Under the pieces are notes generated by a model. The model was not told the DNA's origin and searched no databases. It worked only from the letters and a program-made list of their open reading frames with translations. A stretch of 64,000 bases of DNA from positions 1,160,688 to 1,224,687 of the forward strand of contig JAYKAV010002109.1 of NCBI GenBank assembly GCA_035582835.1, given 5' to 3'. The stretch is from Phoebastria nigripes. Its lineage: Eukaryota; Chordata; Aves; Procellariiformes; Diomedeidae. How positions within the stretch are numbered: position 1 is the first letter of the stretch; each line of letters opens with the position of its first letter. Below are positions 1 to 26,833 of this stretch, in pieces. Both the position numbers and the translations under genes were made by a program.

Positions 1-3000
1 AAGAAGCTCGGGGAGAACGCCTACCCCTTCACCTTTGAGGTAGGGGCTGCTCAGCCCTTCCTGACCGCACACCTCCGTGGTGTGCACCAGGGCTCATCTC
101 CAGGCACGTTCTTTATTTACTTTTTTCTCTTTCCCTGTTCTGCCCAGATTGCCACCAACCTGCCCTGCTCGGTCACCCTCCAGCCAGGACCAGATGATGT
201 GGGAAAGGTGAGCTGCTCCCCAACCCGCATCCCCTGGACCCGTTCCCCCTGGCAGGGNGTTAAGTTTTGGGGTGCCAAAAATGAGAGCTGCTTCTTTCAT
301 GGGGACATGGCCCATGGGGCTGAGGGTTGGGGAGGAAGGATGGCTGGAGTTGGGACCAGGATCTCCAGGGATGCAGTGGAGGAAGGAGGGGAATGAACCT
401 AAACCTCAGGCAGCTCTGAGCCCCTCCTGCTTAGTGACTGTACGTGTCCCCCCAGGCCTGCGGCGTGGACTTCGAGGTCAAAGGATTTTGTGCTGAAAAT
501 CTGGAGGAGAAAATTCACAAGAGGTATTTGCAGGGGATCCCTTTCCTGCCCCATGGCCCTAAAACCAAACCACCGGATTGTTTTGGGGTGGCCAGCTTCA
601 GGGTCGGGCCAAGGATGTGCTGTCAGCCTGCGCCACGCTCGGATGGGGTACTTTGGCCGAAGGAGGGGCAGTGGTCCCCATGTCAGCACCCACCACGTCC
701 TAAGAGAAGGCTGCAGCTTGCATCCTTTGGCTAGAGACACTGTGATGTCCCTGAAGACAGCCGACGTGTCCCCCTCGAAGGCCGTGTCAACACATCCCTG
801 CTGGGGGGACTGGGGGTGACCGCTTCTTGCCCCACAGGAACTCGGTGCGCCTCGTCATCCGCAAGATCCAGTTTGCACCCCTGAAGACGGGGCCACCCCC
901 AAAGTCGGAGACCACCCGGCAGTTCATGATGTCCGACAAGCCCCTGCACCTTGAAGCCACCCTGGATAAGGAGGTCAGTACGGGGGCCNTCCCCTGGCTC
1001 GTGCCACCACATGCATCCCCAGGGATGGGGACCGGGATGCCCGGTTGCATAACTGAGCCTCTTCCCACTGCAGATCTACTACCACGGAGAACCCATCAAC
1101 GTGACCGTCAACATCAACAACACTACCAACAAGATTGTGAAAAAAATTAAGATCTCAGGTGAGAGGGGGCAGGAGGGGCATTTCCCNGTGCCCACCGCAT
1201 CCCGGCCTCCCCGTCGGAGATGGGGACTGTGCGCCCATGCCTCCACCGTGTCACCAACACTGCGCCCTCTTGTCTCTTCTCAGTTGATCAGATCACAGAC
1301 GTGGTCCTCTATTCGCTGGATAAATACACGAAGACTGTGTGCACCGAAGAGATAAAGTAAGTAAAAAGGGGCTGGGGGTGGCGTGGCATCGCGGCCAGAG
1401 GGAGAAAGAGAAAGGAGGAGGAGGAAGAGGGGAGAGTGATGGGGAGAGGCAGTGGGGAAAACAGTTTTACACCAGGCAGCAAAAATATCAGGGTTAGAAG
1501 AGCAGATGCAGAGGAAGCAGCGGAGAGGGAAGGTTGTGGACACNGTGCCCCACAGCGCAAGTCGGTGTCGGCTGGGGAGGTCCCTGGGGGAAGGTGCGCA
1601 GCTGCCCCCCCGGCTGCTTCCTCTCCTCGCTTTGCATCTCTGAGGCCAGCCGCAGCCTCTGCACCCCTGAGAACAAGGAGGGCTGCAGCAAAATGCGGGG
1701 GGTAGAAAAAAGAAGTGGTTGTATAAGGGAACAAAAGGAGGAAACAGGCCCAGGCAGCTGCGTGGGGAGGGCAGGGCGGGGGGGTCTGGCTCTGCCCAGG
1801 TGCCTGGCGCAATGCTGAGCATCCCCGGCGGGTGCTGAGCACCCACCAGGCTGGTGCTGGCTCTGAGCTCTCCTCTCCCACCCCTTCCAGCGAGAACGTG
1901 GTGGCCAATTCCACCTTCTCCAAAACATACTCCGTCACCCCCACACTCTCAGCCAACCGTGAGAAGCGAGGACTCGCTCTTGATGGCAAGCTCAAGCACG
2001 AGGACACCAACCTGGCCTCCACCACCATGTAAGAGCCGGGTGGGCTCCCCCCGCCACCCGCCACAGCTGGACCCATGCCTTCCCCCCCCTCTCCAACAGC
2101 CTCCCGCTGCTCAGGGTGCTCTGGGCTCCCACAAAGGGTCCCCCACGCCTCCTGTGCCTGAGCCCACCCCATCCAGCTGGAAAATGTAGGGATTTTGTGA
2201 CATGGCCACAGACCCACCTCTCCATCTCATAGGAGACGTAGCCTCCCAATCCCAACCATCGTCCAAAGCCCCTGTATCCCTCTGCAGAGCTGTATCGGGT
2301 CTCGTCTCAGGAGTAAATCCCAGCTCAGGCAGCACAAGTGGCCTCCAGAAACAGCTCTGTGGCTTCAGCCAAGTGACCTGCCCTCCCCTCTCTTTTACTG
2401 CCANGTTGTGTTGTCCTCTCCTGCTACGCCCCAGTGCACCCCACATGAAATGGGGCACGGAGACAGCCCCGGGAGCTGCTGTGGGGGGAGTGGACGGGGT
2501 CTGCGAGCAGCACTGCCCGCCTCACCGCCCCACTCTGCCTTTCTCCTAGCCTGAGACCCGGCATGGACAAGGAGGTGCTGGGCATCCTGGTGTCCTACAA
2601 AGTGAAGGTCAACCTGGTGGTGTCCCGAGGAGGGTGAGGCTCTGCGGGCGCGGCGGGCAGGGACTGTCCCCTTGGGCCACGCTGTGGGATCTTGTACCAC
2701 CGGGCAGATGACGCAGGGACTCATGCTGTGGGTCCCCTTGTCCCTGCCCCGCTCCCCCAGGCTGTGGGGCAGCCGGGCTCTGGGCTGCTCTCTGACTCCC
2801 ACTCCTCCATCCCCATTGCCGCTGCCCTTCAGTCCTATTATAAATCATCTTCTACCTTATTATAAAGCAAAGTCTAACACCTCCCCCCCTCTGCCTTGGC
2901 TGATTTCTGTCCCTTCTCTCCTGCTGCCGCAGCATTCTGGGGGATCTCACTTCCAGGTAAGGAGGGAGCTGCCTGCGGGGCCGAGCACAGTGCAGCGCTG

Positions 3001-4951
3001 GGCGGGTTTATTGAAAGAAGTGCTTTTCCTTCCAGCGACGTTGGTGTCGAGCTGCCTGTCATCCTGATGCACCCGAAGCCTGCGGACGGTAAGTAGCACC
3101 TGGGATACTGCTGAAACGCCAGAGAGGAAGAGGCAGTCCCCATTCGGAGGGGAACTGGTAAAAGCAACACTGATGCAGCCGCCTCCGTGCAAAGGGCCCT
3201 GCTCTGCCCCAGCACCCCTGGCTGTGCGACGGGCAGAGCTGCTCCAGCTGCGCAGCAGCCACCTTCTGTCTGGGACCAGCCATGGGAGCAGCGCTCCTCC
3301 CCGCGGCGCCCCAGCTGCCACCCGTCTCAACATCTCTCTTTCCAGAAAAACACCCAAGCATTAAGAAGAGATGTTAGTTGAAATGTCCTTTCTGTATTAA
3401 CCTGCATGTGTGTCTCTCTCAATCCTTGCCTCCCTGTGCTTTGCTTATCGATGGACTACAGATAAGCCAAGGTAAAGAGATGTTTCTTTATACCTCAAGC
3501 CAGTATTTCCTCTAACGCATAAACCATACAGATCCATGGCAGATGGATGTGACACATCCATCACAGATGGATGTGATGCCCCACTCCAGTTTGAGAATCC
3601 TTGGATTAAATCATCCAGGCCTCAAAGTTCTGAGCCCCTGCGTCACAGCAGACAGCATGACACCCTCCATGGTGGCACAGGCAGCAGGAGCGTTGTCACA
3701 GGCTGGGAGGATTCAAATGCTGGGCTCAGCACATGCTCTGCAAATTTTTAGGGCTTATTTTACAACTCCCCTTGCTGCAAACACAGCAGCCTCTCCTGCT
3801 GCAAGTGCAGACCTCGCCTCGTCCCTCGGAAGCAGCCGGCAGTGCTGCNTCTCCCAGTCACAAGTGCCATCGCTGGACATAACGTCCCCTATGGCCTCAG
3901 TCACCATCTGCCCCGCACTGAGGTCCCTTGGCTGCTGGAAGCGGCACCGGTCACAGCCCCATGCCCCAACACGCTCCCCAATGCCAGAGCCCTCTTCTCC
4001 TCCCACGACATGAGCTTATTCCAGCTGAAGCCACAGCTGGGGTTGCTTCCCTCCGGGAAGCTGCAGCGTGCCAAACCCATTCCTGGCAGCCGTGCCTGGC
4101 AGCCACGGCCGCCAACCAGCCCCACAGCCAGCCCTGGCTTGCAAAGCCCCAAAAAGCTGTTTTTGTGTCTGGTTACACCCTGCAACGGGACACGAGCACT
4201 GGGATTTGGAGCCTGGAAACTCAGGCTGCAACTGCAAGGCTTTCACACCAAAGCCTATCAGTTTCCCAGCTCAGTAAGGATATTTAAACTTCCAGAGGAG
4301 GAAATCTCTTGGCCTGTCCCCACCATCACTCCCTGTAGATTTTGCCAAGTTGTTTCACATTCACAAGCTTTTGGAATCGGTTTTGCTGACTCTTTTTTTC
4401 CGTTTTCTTCCCCCACTTTTCATTTTGTGGCTCTCACTTGATGTCATCTGCTGCTCGCCTTTCGCAAGGAGGTAACTAATCTCTTTGTCTCCACTTTAAT
4501 TTCTTTTCCTTCCTTTTTTTCCCTTGACAATGCAAAATATTGTCTTAAAAAACGCCAAAAGTTGCAGGCGAGAGCCCAGCACCTCCGGTCATGCACGCTC
4601 GCAGTCGAGCCAGTGATCCGTCCTGGATTTGTGTGCTCGGGTCAGGCAGTGGCTCACAGTGACCCAACTGTTCCCTGCGGTGTGTGGAATGACAAGGCCG
4701 GGGCGAGCACCACATTGTCCCCTCGTAGGAACAGGGTTTGGGTGTCAGCAGGGATTTCACCCTCTTTGCTGCGGTGCATCCCGGGCAGCCGGACNGCGGG
4801 CTCCCCACGGCCACCTTTCCTGGGCTCACCACGCTCTGCTCTCCCTTCCAGCGAGGAGGACATCGTCATCGAGGAATTCGCTCGCCAAAAACTCAAGGGG
4901 GAGAAAGACGACGAGGATGAGAAGGAGGAGGCTGACAAAGAGGAAAGCTAA
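1..4951 (+). CDS. ARR3: Cone arrestin (arrestin-C), 3' part of gene, 12 exons
   Basis: Arrestin-C binds phosphorylated, light-activated cone opsins and ends phototransduction. Coding exons: 1-39 (enters from the left), 148-207, 456-523, 838-973, 1074-1158, 1284-1356, 1891-2028, 2550-2633, 2933-2956, 3036-3088, 3462-3471, 4852-4951 (TAA). They join in frame to give about 289 residues; human ARR3 has 388, so roughly the first 100 lie off the window. Visible motifs are [58 protein letters not shown], the polar-core-type [14 protein letters not shown], and the C-tail [11 protein letters not shown], which matches the clathrin/AP2-type tail of visual arrestins. The tail ends in an acidic Lys/Glu/Asp run. 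The next gene starts about 360 nt past the polyA signal. Cone rather than rod or beta arrestin is inferred from the short acidic tail and from synteny with RAB41/PDZD11/KIF4A. Confidence 0.95.
3462..3471 (+). CDS. ARR3: ARR3 10-nt microexon
   Basis: The upstream exon (3036-3088) leaves one unpaired base and the last exon (from 4852) needs two bases before its first full codon. A 10-nt exon flanked by acag and gtaaag solves the frame exactly, reading D-K-P-S across the joins into EEDIVIEEF. Visual arrestin genes are known to carry a 10-nt exon at this place, which supports the call. Confidence 0.85.
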
Positions 4952-5310
4952 CCTGCCGCCGGCTCGCACAGAGAGCCACCAGTCCCACGCGCCCCAGTTT
5001 GGGACGTAGATGCCCGTAGCGTTTTCCCCGCTGTACCGCACGCGGTGCAGACACCTCAGCCCTCTACACGCAGTGCGATGTATTCCCCTAGCTACACCCT
5101 CCTCCCCCGGCCTCCATGCACCGACTCCAAGGCCTGGTTGCGGTGGCAGGAGCTGGAAAGCCCGANGGTGCTCCCACCTCCTTGCACCCATGGGTGCCAG
5201 TGAGGGGACAGGGACAGGGAGGGTGCACCGGAGCCCGGCCGAGCGCCGTCACCAGCGTGTTTGTCGTTTGCCTGCGTTATGCAATGCTCTCTGACACCGT
5301 TATAAATAAA
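4952..5310 (+). other. ARR3: ARR3 3' UTR with polyA signal
   Basis: Untranslated sequence after the TAA, ending at AATAAA (5305-5310). Only about 360 nt separate this signal from the ATG of the next gene on the same strand, so ARR3 termination abuts the RAB41 promoter. Confidence 0.75.
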
Positions 5311-5519
5311 CCCGCCCCAGTGGCCCGGTGCAGGCTCCGTGTCGTTGTGCCCACCCCGGGGCCGTGGGAGAGCCCGAAGCTGGCAGCCGGTGCCTCTGCC
5401 CGCCCGGGCAGGCTGCCGCGGGCCTCGGCGGGAGGGCGAGGCGCTGGAGAACCCGGCGGCGGCCGGGCCCCCCGGTACAGGCCGCAGCGGAGGTCCCCAC
5501 CCGGTGCCATGGCAACCGC

Positions 5520-5670
5520 CCGCCCCGGGGGTGGGGCCGGAGTGACGTGTCGGTGACGCCGGCGGAAGTGACGCGCGGCGCGGCGGGCGGGGCGGTGGCG
5601 GTACCGGTGTGCGCTCGGCGGTGTCTCCTTCTCCTCAGTCACGGCTCCGGCTCGGCCTCCCCGCGCCGCC
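5520..5670 (+). promoter_or_regulatory. RAB41: RAB41 CpG-rich TATA-less promoter and 5' UTR
   Basis: A GC/CpG-rich stretch before the ATG at 5671. It holds three TGACG half-sites (CRE/ATF-like) at about 5543, 5554 and 5569, the last overlapping an ETS-type GCGGAAGTG (5562-5570). No TATA box is seen. The transcription start is inferred to lie between about 5580 and 5650. Confidence 0.55.
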
Positions 5671-21510
<15,840 letters not shown>

Positions 21511-23782
21511 CAGGCCTGTTCTGTAGCAGCACATTCCCCAACCGGCCAGTCTCACTGAAGAACATCACCGCTCATTGGCTAGGCAACCCTACTTTGTGGG
21601 CTGAAAAACCAATCTACTAAGCGAGCGAACTCCCTGTTTACTGGTGGGGAGCAGCCCCGGCCGCCCCTCTTACTGCATGGTATGAGCCCTGAGTGCAGAA
21701 TGAGTGTCCTGTCTTTTATTTTATTTTTTTATGTTGTTGCACTTTGGCACTGTGGTGCCCTTTACACTCTCTCTCTCTTCCTCTCCTTTTCCCCCTCTTC
21801 CCCACCTTGAGCCTGTCTGCTCAGATGTATCTTGTGAATGCAATGGAAAAGCCACCAAGTTAGGGAAGACAAAAATACAGCTTGGGGGGGGTGGGCTTTC
21901 CACCTTCCTTACTGCCTTGCATCTTAACTAGTTCCTTGTCCACTCCAGCCCTGTCTTTGTCCTGCATCCCCACTTCCTCTGTTGAAAGGCTGCTCCTTTT
22001 AAACCAGTCAGTTTGACTTGGCCTTGCCTTTTTGGACAATACAGGTTATCTGTTTCTAGGCTTTTGCTTCCTGCAGGGCACACACAATATTAGCTCCTCA
22101 GTTTCTCCTTTCTGTGGATGATCTTGGCTAACTCTAGCTCACGACTTCTGAGTTTTGCCCTACACTCAGCCCCTTGTGTTACACGCAGCACTGGAAACCC
22201 CCAAACTCTGATAGCTTTGGCCTTGTTGCTCCTGTTTGTGAAGCAGAGACATCCCACAGACTGCTCTCCTCAGTTGGAATATCTTCCCATCCAGAGGACG
22301 TTGGTGCTCGGTGAGTGTTGGCTGTCAGATGTGGGGAAGGAAGAGGGTACAGAGGCTTTGCAGCATGAGGCTGGGTGGGGAGAGATCCTCAGGGTGGTTT
22401 CTAGAGACCTGGGTCCTGCCTGTCAACAGCGAAAGCAAACGGTTACCTGAAATCCATCACTGCAGGGGCAATACCTGCCCTGGGAGTCATGGATGCTGTT
22501 CAGGCTCCTTTCCTAGTCTGTTTTCCTGTTCATCGTCACATAGACTGGGAGCTTCTTCACGTGGAGCAGGAGAGCTACAGCAGATGGAAGGCCAGTGATA
22601 GCTGTTCTGTTCTCATACCTAGGTTGCTGCTTGATGAAATCATACATGGCTGCTTCTGCCTCTGTAGTAGACTTCTAGGGGATGGGGCTGGTAGCCATTT
22701 CACTTTTGGAATAGTGTTAAGCTGTAACATTGCCAAAACTGAGATGAGCAGTGCCAGGGATTTATTGTCAGACCTGGGTAGAGGAATGGAGGAATGTATG
22801 CTGCTGAAGTGAATTTTGGTGTCACTTCTCGACCTTGGAGGTTGGGAAATACCTCCTCTTCCCCCCTGCCCCTGGTTTCTAATTACGTTAACAGAGCTTT
22901 TCAGAGACTTTTACTGGGGGTTTTTCATCCATCTGTCCTAACCAGAAGTCTGTAGGTTTGTTGACAGCGAGGAGAATAGAACAGTCGGATGGCTCTAAGC
23001 CTTTCACTGTTCTTTTCATCACCCGGCCTATGTCGTGCTGACAGGGGGGATGCTAGCGGCCAGGAGAGCGACTGACTGCNGTGTGACGGGTGGGGACAAC
23101 AGCGTTTGGTGGTTAGTGACGCTTTCCTGGCAGGGTGCCTGTCGGTCACTGACGCAGCGTGCGCACTTTGAAGCCTGCGGGCCGTCGAGGGAGGGGAAGG
23201 GGCAGCCTCGGACCGGGAGCTGGCAGTCCCCGCGTTGGCTTACTGGCGGCAAGTCACCTCGCTGCCGGTGACTGACGTTTTGTTCCCCAGAGCCCTGTCC
23301 CTTCCCCTCCGGGTGAGCTGGCCTGCAGGAGGAAGCTGGGATGTTGTTTCCCATTTCACTCTGGAGTGTCCCCCCCCCTACCCACAGTCCCAGCTGACGT
23401 AGCCGGGTCCCAGCGCCGGCGGGAAGCTCAGCCCCCTCCTCTGTACATACCCCTGTTGTGTGGGAATTGCTGATGTTTGTCGGTGTGTCCGTGTCTGCTG
23501 TAGAACAGGTTTTGCTGTCCCCTTCTCACAGGCAGGTGTGCGCTGCTCTGCTGTCGTGTTGTTCTGAGTCACGGACCGGGGGGGGAGGGAGGGGGGAGAC
23601 CCTAAGTAACGGGGGGGTAACTAGCGAAATAAAATAGTTCACTTCCCGCTGTTTTCTCTATGGATGTGTATAATATTGAGTGTGTGTCTGGCCCTGCTGT
23701 CTCCTAGCTGTTAGCCGAGTAAGTGTGACTATTAATATGAGTATGGACTGTCTGACCACAGCCGTGTATCACACTAAATAAA
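21511..23782 (+). other. RAB41: RAB41 3' UTR with polyA signal
   Basis: About 2.3 kb follow the TAA with no convincing coding frame. The best end is AATAAA at 23777-23782, followed by GT-rich sequence; AAATAAAATA near 23628-23637 is a possible earlier signal. The START gene's CpG-rich promoter begins about 150 nt further on. Confidence 0.65.
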
Positions 23783-23929
23783 GTTATTTCACCAACACCT
23801 TCGCTGTCCTGCTGCCGCAGAGGGGCCTTCTGCTGCCTCTGCTTATTTTACTCGTAGGTTTAACAACTCTGTCCCACGTAGGGTAGGGTGGAAGGAGGAG
23901 GACGAGCTTACCGCCTGTAAGCCTGGCTT

Positions 23930-24090
23930 TGGGAGTGGAACGGGAAGAGAAGGGCGCTAAACCGGCCTGGCGGGCGGGGGGGGGCGTGGCCTGGCGGGCG
24001 GGGGGGCGTGGCCCATCCCATTGGCGGCTGCCGGGAGGGGGCGTGGCGGGCGCGCGCGGGTGCCCGCCGCCTTCCGGGGGTCAGTGTGAG
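23930..24090 (+). promoter_or_regulatory. GC-rich promoter of the START-domain gene
   Basis: Three GGGCGTGG boxes (Sp1/KLF type) lie at about 23983, 24004 and 24040, the first two within a tandem duplication of a CCTGGCGGGCG..GCGTGG unit (23966-23989 and 23990-24011). An inverted CCAAT box ATTGG is at 24020-24024. No TATA box is seen. The true transcription start is not visible. Confidence 0.5.
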
Positions 24091-26833
24091 GGCGGTGGCG
24101 GCCCGGCGACCGCCCGGGCCTCGCCGTCAGCCCCCAGGCCCCCGCCGCCGCCGGGATGCGGCGTGCACCGGCTCAAGGTGGGGCGGCAGCGCCGGGAGGT
24201 CGCCGGGCCGGGGGTGGGGTCTGCCCCGGGAGGGCCCTAAGGGTGATGGGGGGGGGCTGGGCCGCGCTGCCTCCCCTCAGCACCTGCTTTCCTCAGCGGC
24301 GTCCTCCCGTCCTGGAGGGCCGAGGGGGGTGTCACCGGCCCGGGGGCACCGCGGGAGCACTGGTGGCCCCAGCTCCGCTCTCACTCGAGGGGGTGTGACG
24401 GGATCCCCCTCCCCATGCCTTCGCAAGCCCCTTCCTCCCCATGGGGTGTGAGGTGTTGGGAACCCGAAGGCAGTGTTCAGCCTTGCTGGCCTCAGGGGAC
24501 CCCCCCTCCCACAGGCACCCCGCCAGGGAGGGGTGTGGGGTGGGAGAGCCTGTCCTGAGCCACCGAGGCTCCCCGCAGTGCCACACCGACATCCTGGACG
24601 TGCCAGCGGAGACAGCGTACGACGTGCTGCGTGACATCGAATATCGATGGAAGTGGGACACCAACATCATCGACACGCGTGACATCGCCCAGCTGGCTGC
24701 CAACGCTGATGAGGGCTACTGTGCCTGTGAGTGGGGGCCGGAGGCCTGAGGGGGACAGGGGATGAGACTGGCTCACTTCCACCAACATCTTGGGTTGTGT
24801 TAAATAGAGGGGCTGCCCTGTCCAGGCTGCCTGGCAGGAGAGATGTTTGGGGTACAGGACACCACTTGGGACCTCTGCTGCAAGAGGCAGTTAGCACCAG
24901 TTGTGCTGGTAAGGGATAGGGTTGTTGCTGCTTGGAGGAGACGGTGAGATCACTAAGTGAACTAGAGGAGGACACTTGGGCCAGGCACTGAGTGGCTGCA
25001 TGTCCATGCAGACCCCACGTGCTGTTCAGGGCAGTGCCCGAAGCTCTTGAAGAACAGGGATGTGGTGACACTGCGATCCTGGCAGGTCGAGGATGGGTAT
25101 CACACCATTATCAACTTCTCCGTCAAACACCCGGTGAGTGAAGAGCAGGCTAGGCTAGAAGGCTCTCCCATTACAGCGATCCTGTGAACTGGAGAGTACC
25201 GTTAAGGGCAAAATGCTGTCCTGGGGCTGGTCACCAGCTGTAGGAGTTTGGGATGGTCTCTTGAACAGGATACAGCGCTGGTTCCCTTAAAGCTGAGCTA
25301 CACCCAGTCGGTGCCAGCCTTGCAGGAGTGCAGCAGTCTATCTGTAGACAGCAAGATCCTGCCTGTGCCTAGGACAACTGGGATCCCAGAGCCCCTAGCA
25401 TGTGGCTGTGTAATTCCTTTACAAGTTCCTCAGCTTGAGGCAGCTCTTCTATGCCTCTAGCCTAGTCTTTGCCCTGTATTTTCAATGGCAGACCTGAGGG
25501 AGGGCAGGGAAGATGGAAGACAGCATCTGACTGTCTGATGTGTCTGCAGAGAAATACCCTCCACGCAAGGAACTGGTGAGGGGGGTCTCTATCCTGACAG
25601 GATACCTGATGCATTCAACTGGGCCCAACAGCTGCAGTCTGACCTACCTGGCTCAGGTGGATCCAAAAGGTAACCTGGTTCTGTGGGCCTCGGGATGTGG
25701 TGATGGGGTGATGCNAATTCTGGCCCCAGTCAGCAGAAATCCTGCTCGTAATCCGGATTGCACCTANGTAATGTGGCACTCCTGTTCCAGACCCTCTTTG
25801 GCAAGTGGTGATGCTAATGCTGCAGCTTGCTATGGGGGCTGCTGGGTGGTTGATAGGAGCACAGCCATTTTCTGGCACGCTAAGTTTTTTTCCCCCCTCA
25901 ATCTATTAGGGTCGTTGCCAAAGTGGGTTGTAAATAAAGCTTCACGGTACCTGGTGCCACAGGTGAGTGGAGCATTTCCAAGGTGCGTGTGCCAAGTCCC
26001 ACCCCAGTGGTTGGAGCAGAGGGCTGCAGAGGGCGGGCCTCCCTCCGTGGCAGGGCTGCGCTAAGAATGGGCATCTTGGTTCACCTCTGGTGTGGCGTCA
26101 CATTCTGCCAGTCTTATCAGTCTTGACTGATGCATTTCCGAAGCCAGAGGGATATGGATAACATGGCAACTCTGGTGTCTGCTTGTGCAATAACCTGCCT
26201 GACCCCCACTTTTCATGCCCCATCTGAACAGGATCTTGAAGCTCAGTAGCTTTTGGAGATCCTGAACTGAGTGGCAGAGCAGTGCTGGAGGGGTCTCTAG
26301 TGCCAGAGTGGGACAGGGACAAAGGATTTCAGTACAGGAAGTTTAATTTCACTCTCCTAAAGTAGCTGGCATTGTCAGGGGATCTGGGCAAGCAGAAGAT
26401 GGTCCCAAGGAGTTAAATCGGCCTTCTGCCTTTCTCTCTAGTGGGTCCTGAGCCCCTCCTAAGCAGCCAGAAAAGAAATGGACTAGGTGTTAGTAGTGGC
26501 TACATGAGAAACGTGCCAAGTCCTTTTCTAAGCTTCCATGGTTGTTTCCCCCTGTGCTTCCCTGCTCCTGATCAGATGTTAAAGAAACTGCGCAAGGCCT
26601 ACGTGAAATACCCTGCCTGGAAGCAGCAGCACGATGCAAACGTGAAACCCTGGCTGTATCCCGAGCAGAACAAGCTTCCTCTCTTGGCGCTGTTGGAGCT
26701 GGCGCTGCAGTGTGCCACCTCGCTGGAGAACATCGATGAGAGCGGCCTGTCCGAAGCGAAGGATGAGAGGGGCGAGCACAGCGTTCGGAGAACTGATGCT
26801 GCTAGCATCGCTGCAGGGAGGAACATTGCGTGA
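24090..26833 (+). CDS. STARD10-like START-domain lipid-transfer protein (5' end uncertain)
   Basis: START domains carry a single lipid; STARD10 moves phosphatidylcholine and phosphatidylethanolamine between membranes. Secure exons: 24579-24726, 25030-25133, 25552-25669, 25910-25962, 26576-26833 (TGA), 226 residues joined in frame. They match human STARD10 in order: DVPAETAYDVLRDIEYRWKW, CPKLLKNRDVVTLRSW, YPPRKELVRGVSILTGYLMH, DPKGSLPKWVVNKASRYLVP, KLRKAYVKYPAWKQQHDANV and SLENIDES. An upstream exon ending at 24177 reads VHRLK and joins in phase, at the same boundary as LHKIK in STARD10. The frame before that is proline/glycine-rich and lacks the expected first START strands, so the start is left approximate (the nearest in-frame ATG is 23929). 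It is probably the 'PCTP-like' gene of non-mammalian vertebrates, and is not STARD10 itself. Confidence 0.85.

Noticed and set aside
1309..2217. 302-codon open frame on the minus strand opposite ARR3
   Set aside because: It overlaps two secure ARR3 exons and intron 6, shows no recognisable domain, and is polypyrimidine-derived low-complexity sequence.
3536..3582. Repeated GATGGATGTGA units in ARR3 intron 11 as a minisatellite or regulatory array
   Set aside because: Only two imperfect copies with a partial inverted repeat; too short to claim more than local duplication.
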